In this document: positions 1 to 5,598 of the stretch, in pieces
Position numbering within the stretch: the first letter of the stretch is position 1
How the letters are laid out: each line of letters begins with the position of its first letter
NCBI GenBank assembly: GCA_947442115.1
Contig: CANEVK010000183.1
Span: 1-5,716, forward strand
Length of the DNA: 5,716 nt
Reading direction: 5' to 3'
From: Bacteriovoracaceae bacterium
GTDB lineage: Bacteria; Bdellovibrionota; Bacteriovoracia; Bacteriovoracales; Bacteriovoracaceae
Notes under the pieces: generated by a model
Database searches by the model: none
Told to the model about the DNA's origin: nothing
What the model saw: only the letters and a program-made list of their open reading frames with translations
Translations under genes and position numbers: made by a program

Positions 1-234
1 ACGATGTCTCTTTTCATGGCCAATGCTGGCGGTGCTTGGGATAACGCTAAAAAGTATATTGAAAAAGGTAAACTTGCTGGTGAGAAGAAGGGAACTGATA
101 CTCACAAAGCAGCTGTAGTTGGTGATATGGTAGGAGATCCATTCAAAGATACATCTGGTCCGGGGATTGCGATCCTCATCAAGGTTATGTCGGTTGTTTC
201 TCTTCTTATTGCTCCTTTGATTGCTCTTCTCTAA
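1..234 (+). CDS. hppA: Membrane-bound ion-pumping pyrophosphatase, C-terminal fragment
   Basis: This is the last 77 residues of an integral-membrane pyrophosphatase. The enzyme hydrolyses cytoplasmic pyrophosphate and uses the energy to pump H+ or Na+ across the inner membrane. The gene runs in from the left edge: the first complete codon is Thr, so the ATG at base 4 is internal and not a start. Two family signatures are visible: the NAGGAWDNAKKYIE block, and KAAVVGDMVGDPFKDTSGP, whose Asp and Lys residues belong to the Mg-pyrophosphate site in this family. The protein ends in a hydrophobic helix (GIAILIKVMSVVSLLIAPL), the final membrane span typical of the family. The positions that separate K+-dependent from K+-independent and H+ from Na+ pumps lie upstream of the window, so the subtype cannot be called. 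A strong terminator begins 13 bases after the stop codon. The family call is very secure. Confidence 0.96.
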   Translation, partial: TMSLFMANAGGAWDNAKKYIEKGKLAGEKKGTDTHKAAVVGDMVGDPFKDTSGPGIAILIKVMSVVSLLIAPLIALL

Positions 235-247
235 GAAATCAAATCAG

Positions 248-274
248 GGCCCACTTCGGTGGGCCTTTTTTTTT
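248..274 (+). terminator. Rho-independent terminator of hppA
   Basis: A 7-bp perfect stem, GGCCCAC (248-254) with GTGGGCC (259-265), encloses a TTCG loop closed by a C-G pair, the exceptionally stable cUUCGg tetraloop. Nine T residues follow (266-274). An outer G-U and an A-U pair can lengthen the stem by two. It terminates hppA transcription. The stop codon of the convergent minus-strand gene (273-275) lies inside the T-tract. Read on the minus strand, the hairpin is followed only by a weak T-rich stretch, so it serves that gene less well. Confidence 0.95.
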
Positions 275-1187
275 ACCTTCCACCAAAAAGGGCTTCGATT
301 TGCAGCAGAATGAAAGGAGTTCTTCGGAAGTGCCAAAGCTTGGGAAAATCCAGACCCGGAGTTAAATCTGAATAGAGCCACTGCTTATAGAGATTGCGTC
401 TATAGGTAACACCCAGCCGGTAATTTGAAACATACCAAACTCCTTTATCTACGGTTGATGAAAGATTCGTCGCATATGAAAGAGCATCATTCTCTGTGAA
501 TCGATGCAGGATTGATGGACCATGAGATGTCGTAAATTCGTGAGAGGTTATTTTCCAATCGGCCAGATTTCTAAAGCGAAAAAGAAGATTTTCCTGGATG
601 GAGTAATCAGAATCAACAAATGTGATTTCCTCCCAACCCTCTTTTATAGACCACACATCATTGGAGTACCAGGCAAACTCTTCGACAAAACGATGAATGA
701 GACCAAAGGCTTCCCAGTTCTTCCGCAATCGGGCCCGGGCAAAAGTTTGAGGAGGAACGCTTGCGACAACACCTAAGTCAGACCTGAATTGCCATTGAGT
801 ATTTATCCGGTTGAGATTTTGACCTGTCTGCGCCCTAACTACAGAACTTTCTTTAGGTTTGGTATTTTTATTCTTAAATTCAAACTTAAATTTTTCTTCG
901 AGGTTGGGAAGTCTTATATTAAATCGAAATTGTGTTTCCTCCCTCAGCTCTGCCCTTTCTCGGACTTCGTAAATACGTTTAACACGAATTCGGCTTCGGC
1001 CTAACTCATCATCCGCTCTTTGGTCGGCAAAAAACATATCCAGTTGGTTGGCGACTCGGTTCATATTTAGCCCAAGGAGTTCTTGAGCGGATTCAAGGAT
1101 AGGTATATTGTCATCAGCTGGCTCTTCAGCTGGTGAGGCCAAAGCCATGAGAGGCGAGAAGATTAGAAAAAGTCCTAGGAGATACAT
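273..1187 (-). CDS. Exported beta-strand-rich protein of unknown function
   Basis: A 304-residue protein with a hydrophobic N-terminus (about residues 2-17, ending ALA before SPAEEP) that looks like a cleavable signal peptide. After a short acidic linker comes a segment around residues 48-72 (LDMFFADQR...DELGRSRIRVK). Many alternating polar/hydrophobic stretches follow, such as TQFRFNIRLPN and NLLFRFRNLADW, as in an outer-membrane beta-barrel or a beta-sandwich. The C-terminus is LLQIEALFGGR. The overall pattern (signal, LDxFFADxR, ending in LFGG) recalls uncharacterised exported proteins of proteobacteria, but no function can be assigned. The start is odd. The ATG at 1187 has no clear Shine-Dalgarno site, the signal peptide lacks the usual positive n-region, and the codons just upstream read LKIKS, which would supply it. 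However, there is no ATG, GTG or TTG in frame between them and a TGA 24 bases upstream of the ATG. The gene is monocistronic and convergent with hppA. Confidence 0.8.
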   Translation of the reverse strand: MYLLGLFLIFSPLMALASPAEEPADDNIPILESAQELLGLNMNRVANQLDMFFADQRADDELGRSRIRVKRIYEVRERAELREETQFRFNIRLPNLEEKFKFEFKNKNTKPKESSVVRAQTGQNLNRINTQWQFRSDLGVVASVPPQTFARARLRKNWEAFGLIHRFVEEFAWYSNDVWSIKEGWEEITFVDSDYSIQENLLFRFRNLADWKITSHEFTTSHGPSILHRFTENDALSYATNLSSTVDKGVWYVSNYRLGVTYRRNLYKQWLYSDLTPGLDFPKLWHFRRTPFILLQIEALFGGR

Positions 1188-1194
1188 ACTTTTT

Positions 1195-1225
1195 ATTTTA
1201 AGACGAGTTCATACTAAAGTGCCAA
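1195..1225 (-). promoter_or_regulatory. Candidate promoter of the minus-strand exported protein
   Basis: Read on the minus strand, TTGGCA (1225-1220) and TAAAAT (1200-1195) are separated by 19 bases (18 if the -10 is taken as TTAAAA). Only 7 bases separate the -10 box from the ATG at 1187, so transcription would start at or next to the A of the ATG, giving a leaderless mRNA. This would fit the absence of a ribosome site, but the spacing is long for sigma-70. The call is tentative. Confidence 0.3.
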
Positions 1226-1287
1226 TTATTCGTGCCGTTTTCTTTAAAAAAGAACTTCATCAGAAATTAAGTGAAAGAGGCAAGGAC

Positions 1288-1343
1288 TTGATTTTTAGAC
1301 GCTTTTAAATTTAAAAAATTCCAGGAAAGAAACCCGCTAGAAT
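1288..1343 (+). promoter_or_regulatory. Candidate promoter region of the ankyrin-like gene
   Basis: The spacer between the two divergent genes contains TTGATT (1288-1293), 17 bases, then TTAAAA (1311-1316). A second possible -10 box, TAGAAT (1338-1343), lacks a good partner at the right distance. Either would leave a leader ending in the strong AGGAG ribosome site at 1361-1365. The very AT-rich stretch makes chance matches likely. The rest of 1188-1371 shows no further gene; it holds one small inverted repeat at 1240-1254. Confidence 0.3.
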
Positions 1344-1371
1344 ACGACTTGTTATTTTCAAGGAGAAGAAA

Positions 1372-2193
1372 ATGAACAGGAAGATTCAACTTTTATCTCT
1401 CTTATTATCCCTTACATTTCTATCACTGCTTCTCTTTCAACCTCTTCTGATTGATGACATTCAAGATGAGATGAGTGATCAGGCCTTCTTGGCGATTGTT
1501 AAAAATGATCATAAATCCTTTGAGGATTTTCTTAATCGGGGAGGAAAACTCGAAACATATGTGAGCATGCCCCAGAGAAAGAAGTCTCTGGCGCAATTGT
1601 TAGTGGAGTATGAGAGGGTGGATTTGATTAATCTCGCAGCAAAAAGGCAAAAAGTTTTTCAACCCGATGAGCAAGAGATGCGATCAATCTGGGAAACAAC
1701 TGTGACAAAAAATAATTCAGAACTCTATCAGGCTATCCGTCGATTAAATCCCAAAGAAAAAATAAAAAATAGACGAGTGGGAAAAGAGCACCGTAATCTA
1801 CTTCAGTATGCGAGCTCAAAGTGCTCTTTCAATTTAATTAAAAATCTAGAGTTGGAAGGATTAACCTGGGATGAAAAAGATAAAACAGGGGCGACTTCTC
1901 TTAGTCTGGCCACTAAGAATAACTGCCGACCGGCCCTAAGTTATTGGAAAAATCGAGGAGCGATGGATTCAATAAAAAGTAATAAAGATTTGAGTGTATC
2001 AGAGTTAACAAAATCCATTCAAAAAACGGATGCCCCTACAAAACAAGTTGTTCAACTTGCTGGTAAAGTTCCTGATTTTTATAAAAAACGCTCCATCCCT
2101 AAAGAAAGTTATAATCGTTTAGAGCTCGTGGAACCAGCTGAGCGCCCAGGAGAGTCGATCCAAACTGCTGAGTACTCTGAGTTTAGTGATTAA
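1372..2193 (+). CDS. Membrane-anchored ankyrin-repeat-like protein
   Basis: A 273-residue protein. Residues 1-27 are MNRK followed by a long Leu-rich hydrophobic run, a signal peptide or more probably an uncleaved N-terminal anchor, since no clear AxA site follows. Two stretches look like degenerate ankyrin repeats. Residues 36-92 (SDQAFLAIVKNDHKSFEDFLNRGG, then SLAQLLVEYERVDLINLAAKRQ) keep the helix-turn-helix spacing. Residues 141-198 (NLLQYASSKCSFNLIKNLELEG, then DKTGATSLSLATKNN) are closer to the consensus, with D-x-x-G-x-T and a following -LA-. Residues 105-135 resemble a decayed repeat. The last 75 residues are polar and probably disordered. Ankyrin repeats bind proteins, so a periplasmic scaffold or inhibitor is possible, but no partner is evident. 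An AGGAG site lies 6 bases before the ATG. No obvious terminator follows, and the next gene is 88 bases downstream. Call by repeat pattern only. Confidence 0.75.
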   Translation: MNRKIQLLSLLLSLTFLSLLLFQPLLIDDIQDEMSDQAFLAIVKNDHKSFEDFLNRGGKLETYVSMPQRKKSLAQLLVEYERVDLINLAAKRQKVFQPDEQEMRSIWETTVTKNNSELYQAIRRLNPKEKIKNRRVGKEHRNLLQYASSKCSFNLIKNLELEGLTWDEKDKTGATSLSLATKNNCRPALSYWKNRGAMDSIKSNKDLSVSELTKSIQKTDAPTKQVVQLAGKVPDFYKKRSIPKESYNRLELVEPAERPGESIQTAEYSEFSD

Positions 2194-2215
2194 AGGCTCG
2201 TGGGGGCAATTCATT

Positions 2216-2228
2216 GAATTTTAAATTC
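2216..2228. repeat. Perfect 13-bp palindrome, possible operator
   Basis: GAATTT-T-AAATTC is a perfect inverted repeat (6-1-6) lying 4 bases upstream of the -35 box proposed for the HTH regulator gene. Xre/HipB-type dimers bind palindromes and often repress their own promoters, so it could be an operator. AT-only half-sites of this length also arise by chance in such DNA. Confidence 0.3.
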
Positions 2229-2232
2229 GTGA

Positions 2233-2260
2233 TTGCAGAAAATGAGATTGAGCATAAAAT
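2233..2260 (+). promoter_or_regulatory. Candidate promoter of the HipB-like regulator
   Basis: TTGCAG (2233-2238), 16 bases, then TAAAAT (2255-2260). Transcription would begin near 2267 and give a leader of about 15 bases that still contains the GGGGG ribosome site (2271-2275). This is the best sigma-70-like match in the 88-bp gap and suggests that the regulator has its own promoter and is not read only through the ankyrin-like gene. Confidence 0.4.
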
Positions 2261-2281
2261 AGTATCAAAAGGGGGAATAAC

Positions 2282-2521
2282 ATGGATGTTATTCGTCGAA
2301 CAAATGCAGAAATAGAACGCAATATCGGAACTGTTGCCTATTTTATCCGCAAGAAAAGAAAAGAGCGTGGTTTAACTCAAGACGAGTTAGCAAGATCATC
2401 TGGTGTAGGTCTTGCCTTCCTCAAGAGACTTGAGGGAGGAGATGAAAACCTTCACTTTGCAAAAATTTTGCTTGTGATGAGACACCTCAACGCCGATTTA
2501 TTTCCTAAAGAGTATCAGTAA
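2282..2521 (+). CDS. HipB-like Xre-family HTH transcriptional regulator
   Basis: A 79-residue single-domain DNA-binding protein of the lambda-repressor-like (Xre) fold. The N-terminus (MDVIRRTNAEIERNIGTVAYFIRKKRKERG) and the helix-turn-helix LTQDELARSSGVGLAFLKRLEGG (residues 31-53) match the form of HipB-type regulators. The recognition-helix region reads GLAFLKRLEGGDEN where many relatives have a Ser-rich S..xxSxxERG pattern. The end (KILLVMRHLNADLFPKEYQ) matches the last helix of the fold, so the protein is complete. HipB proteins are usually antitoxins and co-repressors encoded just before the HipA kinase toxin. Here no HipA follows: the next gene is a convergent TerC-family gene whose stop codon is only 4 bases away. 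It is therefore an orphan regulator; autoregulation is an inference. The ATG is preceded by GGGGG with a 6-base gap. Confidence 0.88.
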   Translation: MDVIRRTNAEIERNIGTVAYFIRKKRKERGLTQDELARSSGVGLAFLKRLEGGDENLHFAKILLVMRHLNADLFPKEYQ

Positions 2522-2525
2522 TTAT

Positions 2526-3251
2526 TTAGCTGTATTTTTTTCTACGGTAGCGCATGTTGAGAAGCTCTACTCCAAGAGAGAATGCCATCGCAAAATAAAT
2601 ATATCCCTTAGAAATATGGGCCCCAAATCCTTCTCCTACAAGCATCACTCCAATCAGAAGGAGGAAAGAGAGGGCAAGAATTTTGATGGTTGGATGTTTA
2701 TCCACGAATCCACTAATCTTATTGGCAGATAAGAGCATGATCACCATGGAAATGAGCATCGCCACCACCATGATAGAAACTTGATTGGACATACCTACAG
2801 CGGTGATCACAGAGTCGAGAGAGAAGACAATATCTAAGACTAATATTTGCGCCAACATCATCTTGGCACTCACTTTCTTTTTTAAATTTCCTTCTGCATG
2901 ATGGAGATGAACTTCTGGATCACCTTCTACTTTGTGATGAATTTCATAAGTTGATTTTGCAATTAGAAAAAGTCCTCCCCCTAAAAGAATTAGATCTCGT
3001 CCAGAAAAAGTTTGTCCCCAGAGAGCAAACAGAGGTTCTTTTAATGTCATGATCCAGCTAATAGAAAAGAGAAGAATGATTCTAATAATGAGTGCGAGTG
3101 AAATCCCTAATTTTCTGATTTTATCTTGTTCTCCCTGAGGCAGTCGGCCAACAAGGATGGCAATAAAAATAATATTATCAATGCCTAGAACTGTTTCCAT
3201 AGCCGTAAGAGTGATAAGGGCCGTTAGAGATTCTGTCGTCAATGAAAACAT
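2526..3251 (-). CDS. TerC-family integral membrane protein (YgdQ/YoaE-like)
   Basis: A 241-residue polytopic inner-membrane protein with about seven predicted helices (near residues 10-35, 50-68, 85-100, 133-153, 158-175, 190-208 and 217-230). Family hallmarks are ETVLGIDNIIFIAILVGRLP (19-38), FSGRDLILLGGGLFLIAKST (82-101) and LDIVFSLDSVITAVGM (139-154); the acidic residues within membrane helices are the proposed ion-binding positions. TerC-family proteins are linked to tellurium resistance and, in studied bacteria, to Mn2+ efflux or metal loading of exported enzymes; the substrate here is unknown. The loop at 103-121 is rich in His and acidic residues (EIHHKVEGDPEVHLHH) and could bind metal. 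The length fits the short form without the C-terminal CBS/CorC domains found in YoaE. A GAAGGA ribosome site sits 6 bases before the ATG. No terminator is visible after the stop, so transcripts probably run into the convergent HTH gene. Confidence 0.93.
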   Translation of the reverse strand: MFSLTTESLTALITLTAMETVLGIDNIIFIAILVGRLPQGEQDKIRKLGISLALIIRIILLFSISWIMTLKEPLFALWGQTFSGRDLILLGGGLFLIAKSTYEIHHKVEGDPEVHLHHAEGNLKKKVSAKMMLAQILVLDIVFSLDSVITAVGMSNQVSIMVVAMLISMVIMLLSANKISGFVDKHPTIKILALSFLLLIGVMLVGEGFGAHISKGYIYFAMAFSLGVELLNMRYRRKKYS

Positions 3252-3354
3252 GATGATTCCTTCAGCAAGTGGGAAATATCATTTTATTCTCTACAATTGG
3301 GGGCTTTTTGACTAGTCTTGATGTTGCGATTGAAGTCTTAGTGAGGAGGATTGA

Positions 3355-3747
3355 ATGCGGAATTTAAATTTACTGTTTATGCTTCTGATTTTGACTTCTT
3401 GTGCATCTCGTCCCAAGCTCTATCCCAATCAAAAACTTAAATCCATCGGTAAGGAAGCGGCACAGAAAGATATTGATCGATGTATCGCTGAAGCAGATGA
3501 GTACCTGGAGAGTTCAAAGGGTAAAAAAATTGCTAAAGGGGCCGGTGCCGGTGCTGCTATTGGAGCGGCCATGGGCGCGGTTGGTGGAATGTTTACCGGA
3601 AACATGGGGAGAGGTCTTTTAAGAGGTGGAGCGATTGGTGCTGCAGGTGGTGGAGTCGCGGGTGCCCTTTCACCAGATGAAATCAAAAAGAGATATGTGA
3701 ATCAATGTTTGGCCGAAAAAGGCTATCAAGTATTAGGGTGGGATTAA
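3355..3747 (+). CDS. Gly-zipper lipoprotein
   Basis: A 130-residue lipoprotein. Residues 1-15 form a signal peptide with the lipobox LTSC, giving a lipidated Cys16. The residue after it is Ala, not Asp, which favours sorting to the outer membrane. A soluble segment with Cys43 (DIDRCIAEADEYL) precedes a Gly/Ala-rich stretch at about 62-104 with repeated GxxxG spacing (GAGAGAAIGAAMGAVGG...GAIGAAGGGVAG), the glycine-zipper pattern of membrane-inserting helix pairs. The tail SPDEIKKRYVNQCLAEKGYQVLGWD is typical of this lipoprotein family and carries Cys118, which may form a disulfide with Cys43. The role in the family is poorly known; an envelope-integrity function is an inference. AGGAGG (3344-3349) lies 5 bases before the ATG. 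A TTGACT at 3308-3313 could be a -35 box but has no good -10. gloA follows after 69 bases and may share the transcript. Confidence 0.9.
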   Translation: MRNLNLLFMLLILTSCASRPKLYPNQKLKSIGKEAAQKDIDRCIAEADEYLESSKGKKIAKGAGAGAAIGAAMGAVGGMFTGNMGRGLLRGGAIGAAGGGVAGALSPDEIKKRYVNQCLAEKGYQVLGWD

Positions 3748-3804
3748 AATGTTCAGATTAGTTCTTGTTTTTTTCTTTGTTGACCATAGTTTTAGTCTGA
3801 CTTT

Positions 3805-3808
3805 GAGG
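3805..3808 (+). promoter_or_regulatory. Ribosome binding site of gloA
   Basis: GAGG lies 8 bases before the ATG at 3817 and 5 bases before the in-frame GTG at 3814. The spacing allows either start. The protein evidence decides for the ATG, because it gives the metal ligands the same numbers as in E. coli GloA. Confidence 0.6.
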
Positions 3809-3816
3809 TTTTAGTG

Positions 3817-4200
3817 ATGAAATATCTCCATACCATGATTCGAGTGAATCATCTTGATGAGTCACTCAAATTTTATACTGAAGTTCTTGGAATGAATTTA
3901 GTTTCGAAAACTGATTATCCGGCAGGTGAATTCACCCTCGCTTTTGTGAGTTATGGCACGAGCAAAGATGATCCTTGTATTGAACTCACTTACAATTATG
4001 GAAAACACTCTTACCAAATTGGTGATGGCTTTGGGCACATCGCTTTTGGAACAGAAAATGCGGCTGACGTTTGTGAGAAGGTCCGTGCTGCTGGAGGAAA
4101 AGTAACAAGAGAACCTGGGCCGATGAAGCATGGAACGACGGTGATCGCCTTCATCGAAGATCCAAATGGTTACAAGATTGAGTTAATTGAGAGGAAATGA
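3817..4200 (+). CDS. gloA: Lactoylglutathione lyase (glyoxalase I, Ni-type)
   Basis: Glyoxalase I converts the hemithioacetal of methylglyoxal and glutathione to S-lactoylglutathione, the first step of methylglyoxal detoxification in the cytoplasm. The 127-residue protein has the two beta-alpha-beta-beta-beta modules of the vicinal-oxygen-chelate fold. Starting at the ATG, the four metal ligands fall at His5 (MKYLHTMIRV), Glu56 (CIELTYNYG), His74 (GFGHIAFG) and Glu122 (GYKIELIE), the same numbers as in E. coli GloA. This both identifies the enzyme and fixes the start; the GTG one codon upstream (3814) is less likely. The compact length, without the insertion loops of zinc-type enzymes, points to the Ni2+/Co2+-activated class. 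It lies 69 bases after the lipoprotein gene and may be cotranscribed. No GloB gene is present in the window, and no terminator is seen after the stop. Confidence 0.97.
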   Translation: MKYLHTMIRVNHLDESLKFYTEVLGMNLVSKTDYPAGEFTLAFVSYGTSKDDPCIELTYNYGKHSYQIGDGFGHIAFGTENAADVCEKVRAAGGKVTREPGPMKHGTTVIAFIEDPNGYKIELIERK

Positions 4201-4366
4201 ACCACCACTGAATTTATTGAATTTAAAATGTCTTTTCATCAGTTATTTAAAAATTAACAATTACTTAAGAATTCTCTACTAAAACGCAATTTTTTTTGAC
4301 GCAGTTTTTTTAGCTCATCTTCGAGGAAAAAAGATCGAAAAGTCTTTATTCTCAGGAGGTCATTTC
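4201..4366. other. AT-rich spacer with tandem T-tract repeats
   Basis: This 166-bp gap holds no gene. It contains two short direct repeats: TGAATTTA at 4209-4216 and 4218-4225, and ACGCA(A/G) followed by seven or eight T at 4284-4297 and 4299-4311, a 15-base period. TTGACG (4296-4301) resembles a -35 box but no good -10 follows at 16-18 bases. Neither a hairpin terminator for gloA nor a clear promoter for the next gene is visible, yet the promoter of that gene most probably lies here. The gap ends in a near-perfect AGGAGGT ribosome site (4354-4360). Confidence 0.5.
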
Positions 4367-5545
4367 ATGGGTCGTTTTGGTGTTAGTTTTGTTTTTTCAA
4401 TGTTGATCACAACGACTGCTGTCGCCGAAATTAGAAGTTCGGCCGATGAGGATGTACTCGCTTCTATTTCAAAAAAATTAAGCCAAATTGATGAACGTCT
4501 ACAAGATCATCGAATTTCAGTCTCTCCGGCCAAGCTTGATTGGAAAGAATGGGAGCAATTTAAATCGGATCTTATTTTCACTGTTGCTCATGATCCCCAC
4601 GGGCCAGCTCAAAAGGATCTAAATCCAGAACTTACTCCTGCCTACCTCACTCAAAAGCTGAAACAATCTTGGTTAGGTCTGGAAATAAGTATGAGAGAAA
4701 TTGAAAGTCTTTCGGCGGATCCAGAGTGGACTCAATTACAAACGGACATGTCTCAATTTTTTAATTTTCGAGATCAATTTCTTTATCAACCTGCAAGGTC
4801 TATGGTGAGATCAGGACTCATTACGGATAAGCTGGAGAAGATTAAACAAACTGCTGCAAGTTTTTTAAAGAGAAATAAAGACCCTGGTCAAATCAGTGTG
4901 AGATTGGTTGATCCTAAAATTGTGGAAATGACCGGTGAGCTTAACAAGCTTAATGACTCTATTAAGCAGTTAGATGAACTAAGAAATCCGCCGCCGGTTG
5001 AAGACCCAACAATTTATCAGACAAAATACTATCAAGAGCTCTTTGTCTTTGGTTTTGTGGTTTTAACTTCTGGTTGCTTAATGACCTTGGCTTTTATGTG
5101 GCTCAAGAAAAAGTTGATCAAAACTCCAGAAGCTCCGGCCCCTGTCATACAAAAAAATACTTTTAATTACTATGAATGGCTCAAGCGCTTAGAGGCCAAT
5201 CTTCAAACACTTAAAAGTCATGAGGAAAATACCAGTGAGCAGTACATAAATCTAAAGGCCCTGGCCCATCAATTAAATGAGGCCCGCAAAAATCTGAACC
5301 AAGCTGACAACCAACAAGATTACTACACAAGCTTAGAATATTTAAATACTGCAGCTCCAAAGATTGAAGAGCATTTTGAAAAGGCCAACATAAAAAAGCA
5401 TAGCGAAGCGACTCGCAGAATTATCTCTCAAATCGTTCAGCTCTGTGATGCGATTGAGAATAAAAAAGAAATGAGCTTTGAGGATGAAAAACCAAAACTC
5501 AGAGTGATCAAACTAGAGCAGGTTCATCCGTATAAAGTTGCTTAG
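4367..5545 (+). CDS. Envelope-spanning coiled-coil protein of unknown function
   Basis: A 392-residue protein I do not recognise. Residues 1-20 look like a signal peptide ending AVA before EIRSS. Residues 21-222 are mostly charged and helical, with heptad-like stretches (LASISKKLSQIDERLQDH, 31-48; ELNKLNDSIKQLDELRN, 191-207) and would be periplasmic. Residues 225-246 (LFVFGFVVLTSGCLMTLAFMWL) form one membrane helix, followed by the positive KKKLIK that would sit in the cytoplasm. After a Pro/Ala linker (PEAPAPV), residues 264-365 are again helical and charged, and the tail KPKLRVIKLEQVHPYKVA looks like a short beta or binding motif. The layout resembles a bitopic scaffold or a signalling adaptor, but no catalytic, HAMP or chemoreceptor motif is present. 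AGGAGGT stands 6 bases before the ATG, so strong translation is expected. Its own terminator appears interrupted just after the stop. The gene boundaries are secure; the function is unknown. Confidence 0.85.
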   Translation: MGRFGVSFVFSMLITTTAVAEIRSSADEDVLASISKKLSQIDERLQDHRISVSPAKLDWKEWEQFKSDLIFTVAHDPHGPAQKDLNPELTPAYLTQKLKQSWLGLEISMREIESLSADPEWTQLQTDMSQFFNFRDQFLYQPARSMVRSGLITDKLEKIKQTAASFLKRNKDPGQISVRLVDPKIVEMTGELNKLNDSIKQLDELRNPPPVEDPTIYQTKYYQELFVFGFVVLTSGCLMTLAFMWLKKKLIKTPEAPAPVIQKNTFNYYEWLKRLEANLQTLKSHEENTSEQYINLKALAHQLNEARKNLNQADNQQDYYTSLEYLNTAAPKIEEHFEKANIKKHSEATRRIISQIVQLCDAIENKKEMSFEDEKPKLRVIKLEQVHPYKVA

Positions 5546-5550
5546 AAAAT

Positions 5551-5563
5551 AAAAAAGCCCTGG
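5551..5563 (+). terminator. Left half of a terminator hairpin, apparently interrupted
   Basis: AAAAAAGCCCTGG, five bases after the stop of the 392-residue gene, looks like the ascending arm of a terminator whose partner (CCAGGGC followed by T residues) is missing from the window. The sequence that follows resembles the end of an insertion sequence, so the right arm may lie beyond that element. The evidence is indirect. Confidence 0.35.
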
Positions 5564-5598
5564 TAAATGATCTGTACCCCTTTTAAGGGACACAAAAT

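Noticed and set aside
1215..1235. Sigma-54-type promoter (TTGGCAC) upstream of the minus-strand gene
   Set aside because: The downstream element should have GC about 10 bases after GG; the sequence there is TG and lacks the TTGC box.
522..1308. Plus-strand open frames at 522-776, 789-1004 and 1108-1308
   Set aside because: They lie opposite the longer minus-strand exported-protein gene, have no protein-like composition or ribosome sites, and are explained as its antisense shadows.
3299..3336. TTGACT at 3308 as the promoter of the lipoprotein gene
   Set aside because: The -35 box is good but the sequence at the expected -10 (TGAAGT) is poor, so it is not listed as a feature.
3401..3686. Frames at 3401-3622 (plus) and 3429-3686 (minus, Pro/Ala-rich)
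   Set aside because: They overlap the Gly-zipper lipoprotein, and the Pro/Ala-rich product is only the complement of its Gly/Ala codons.
3814..3816. GTG at 3814 as the start of gloA
   Set aside because: It would add one Met and shift the metal ligands by one from the E. coli GloA numbering that the ATG reproduces exactly.
3898..4131. Minus-strand frame inside gloA
   Set aside because: It is antisense to a gene with all four metal ligands in place; nothing supports it.
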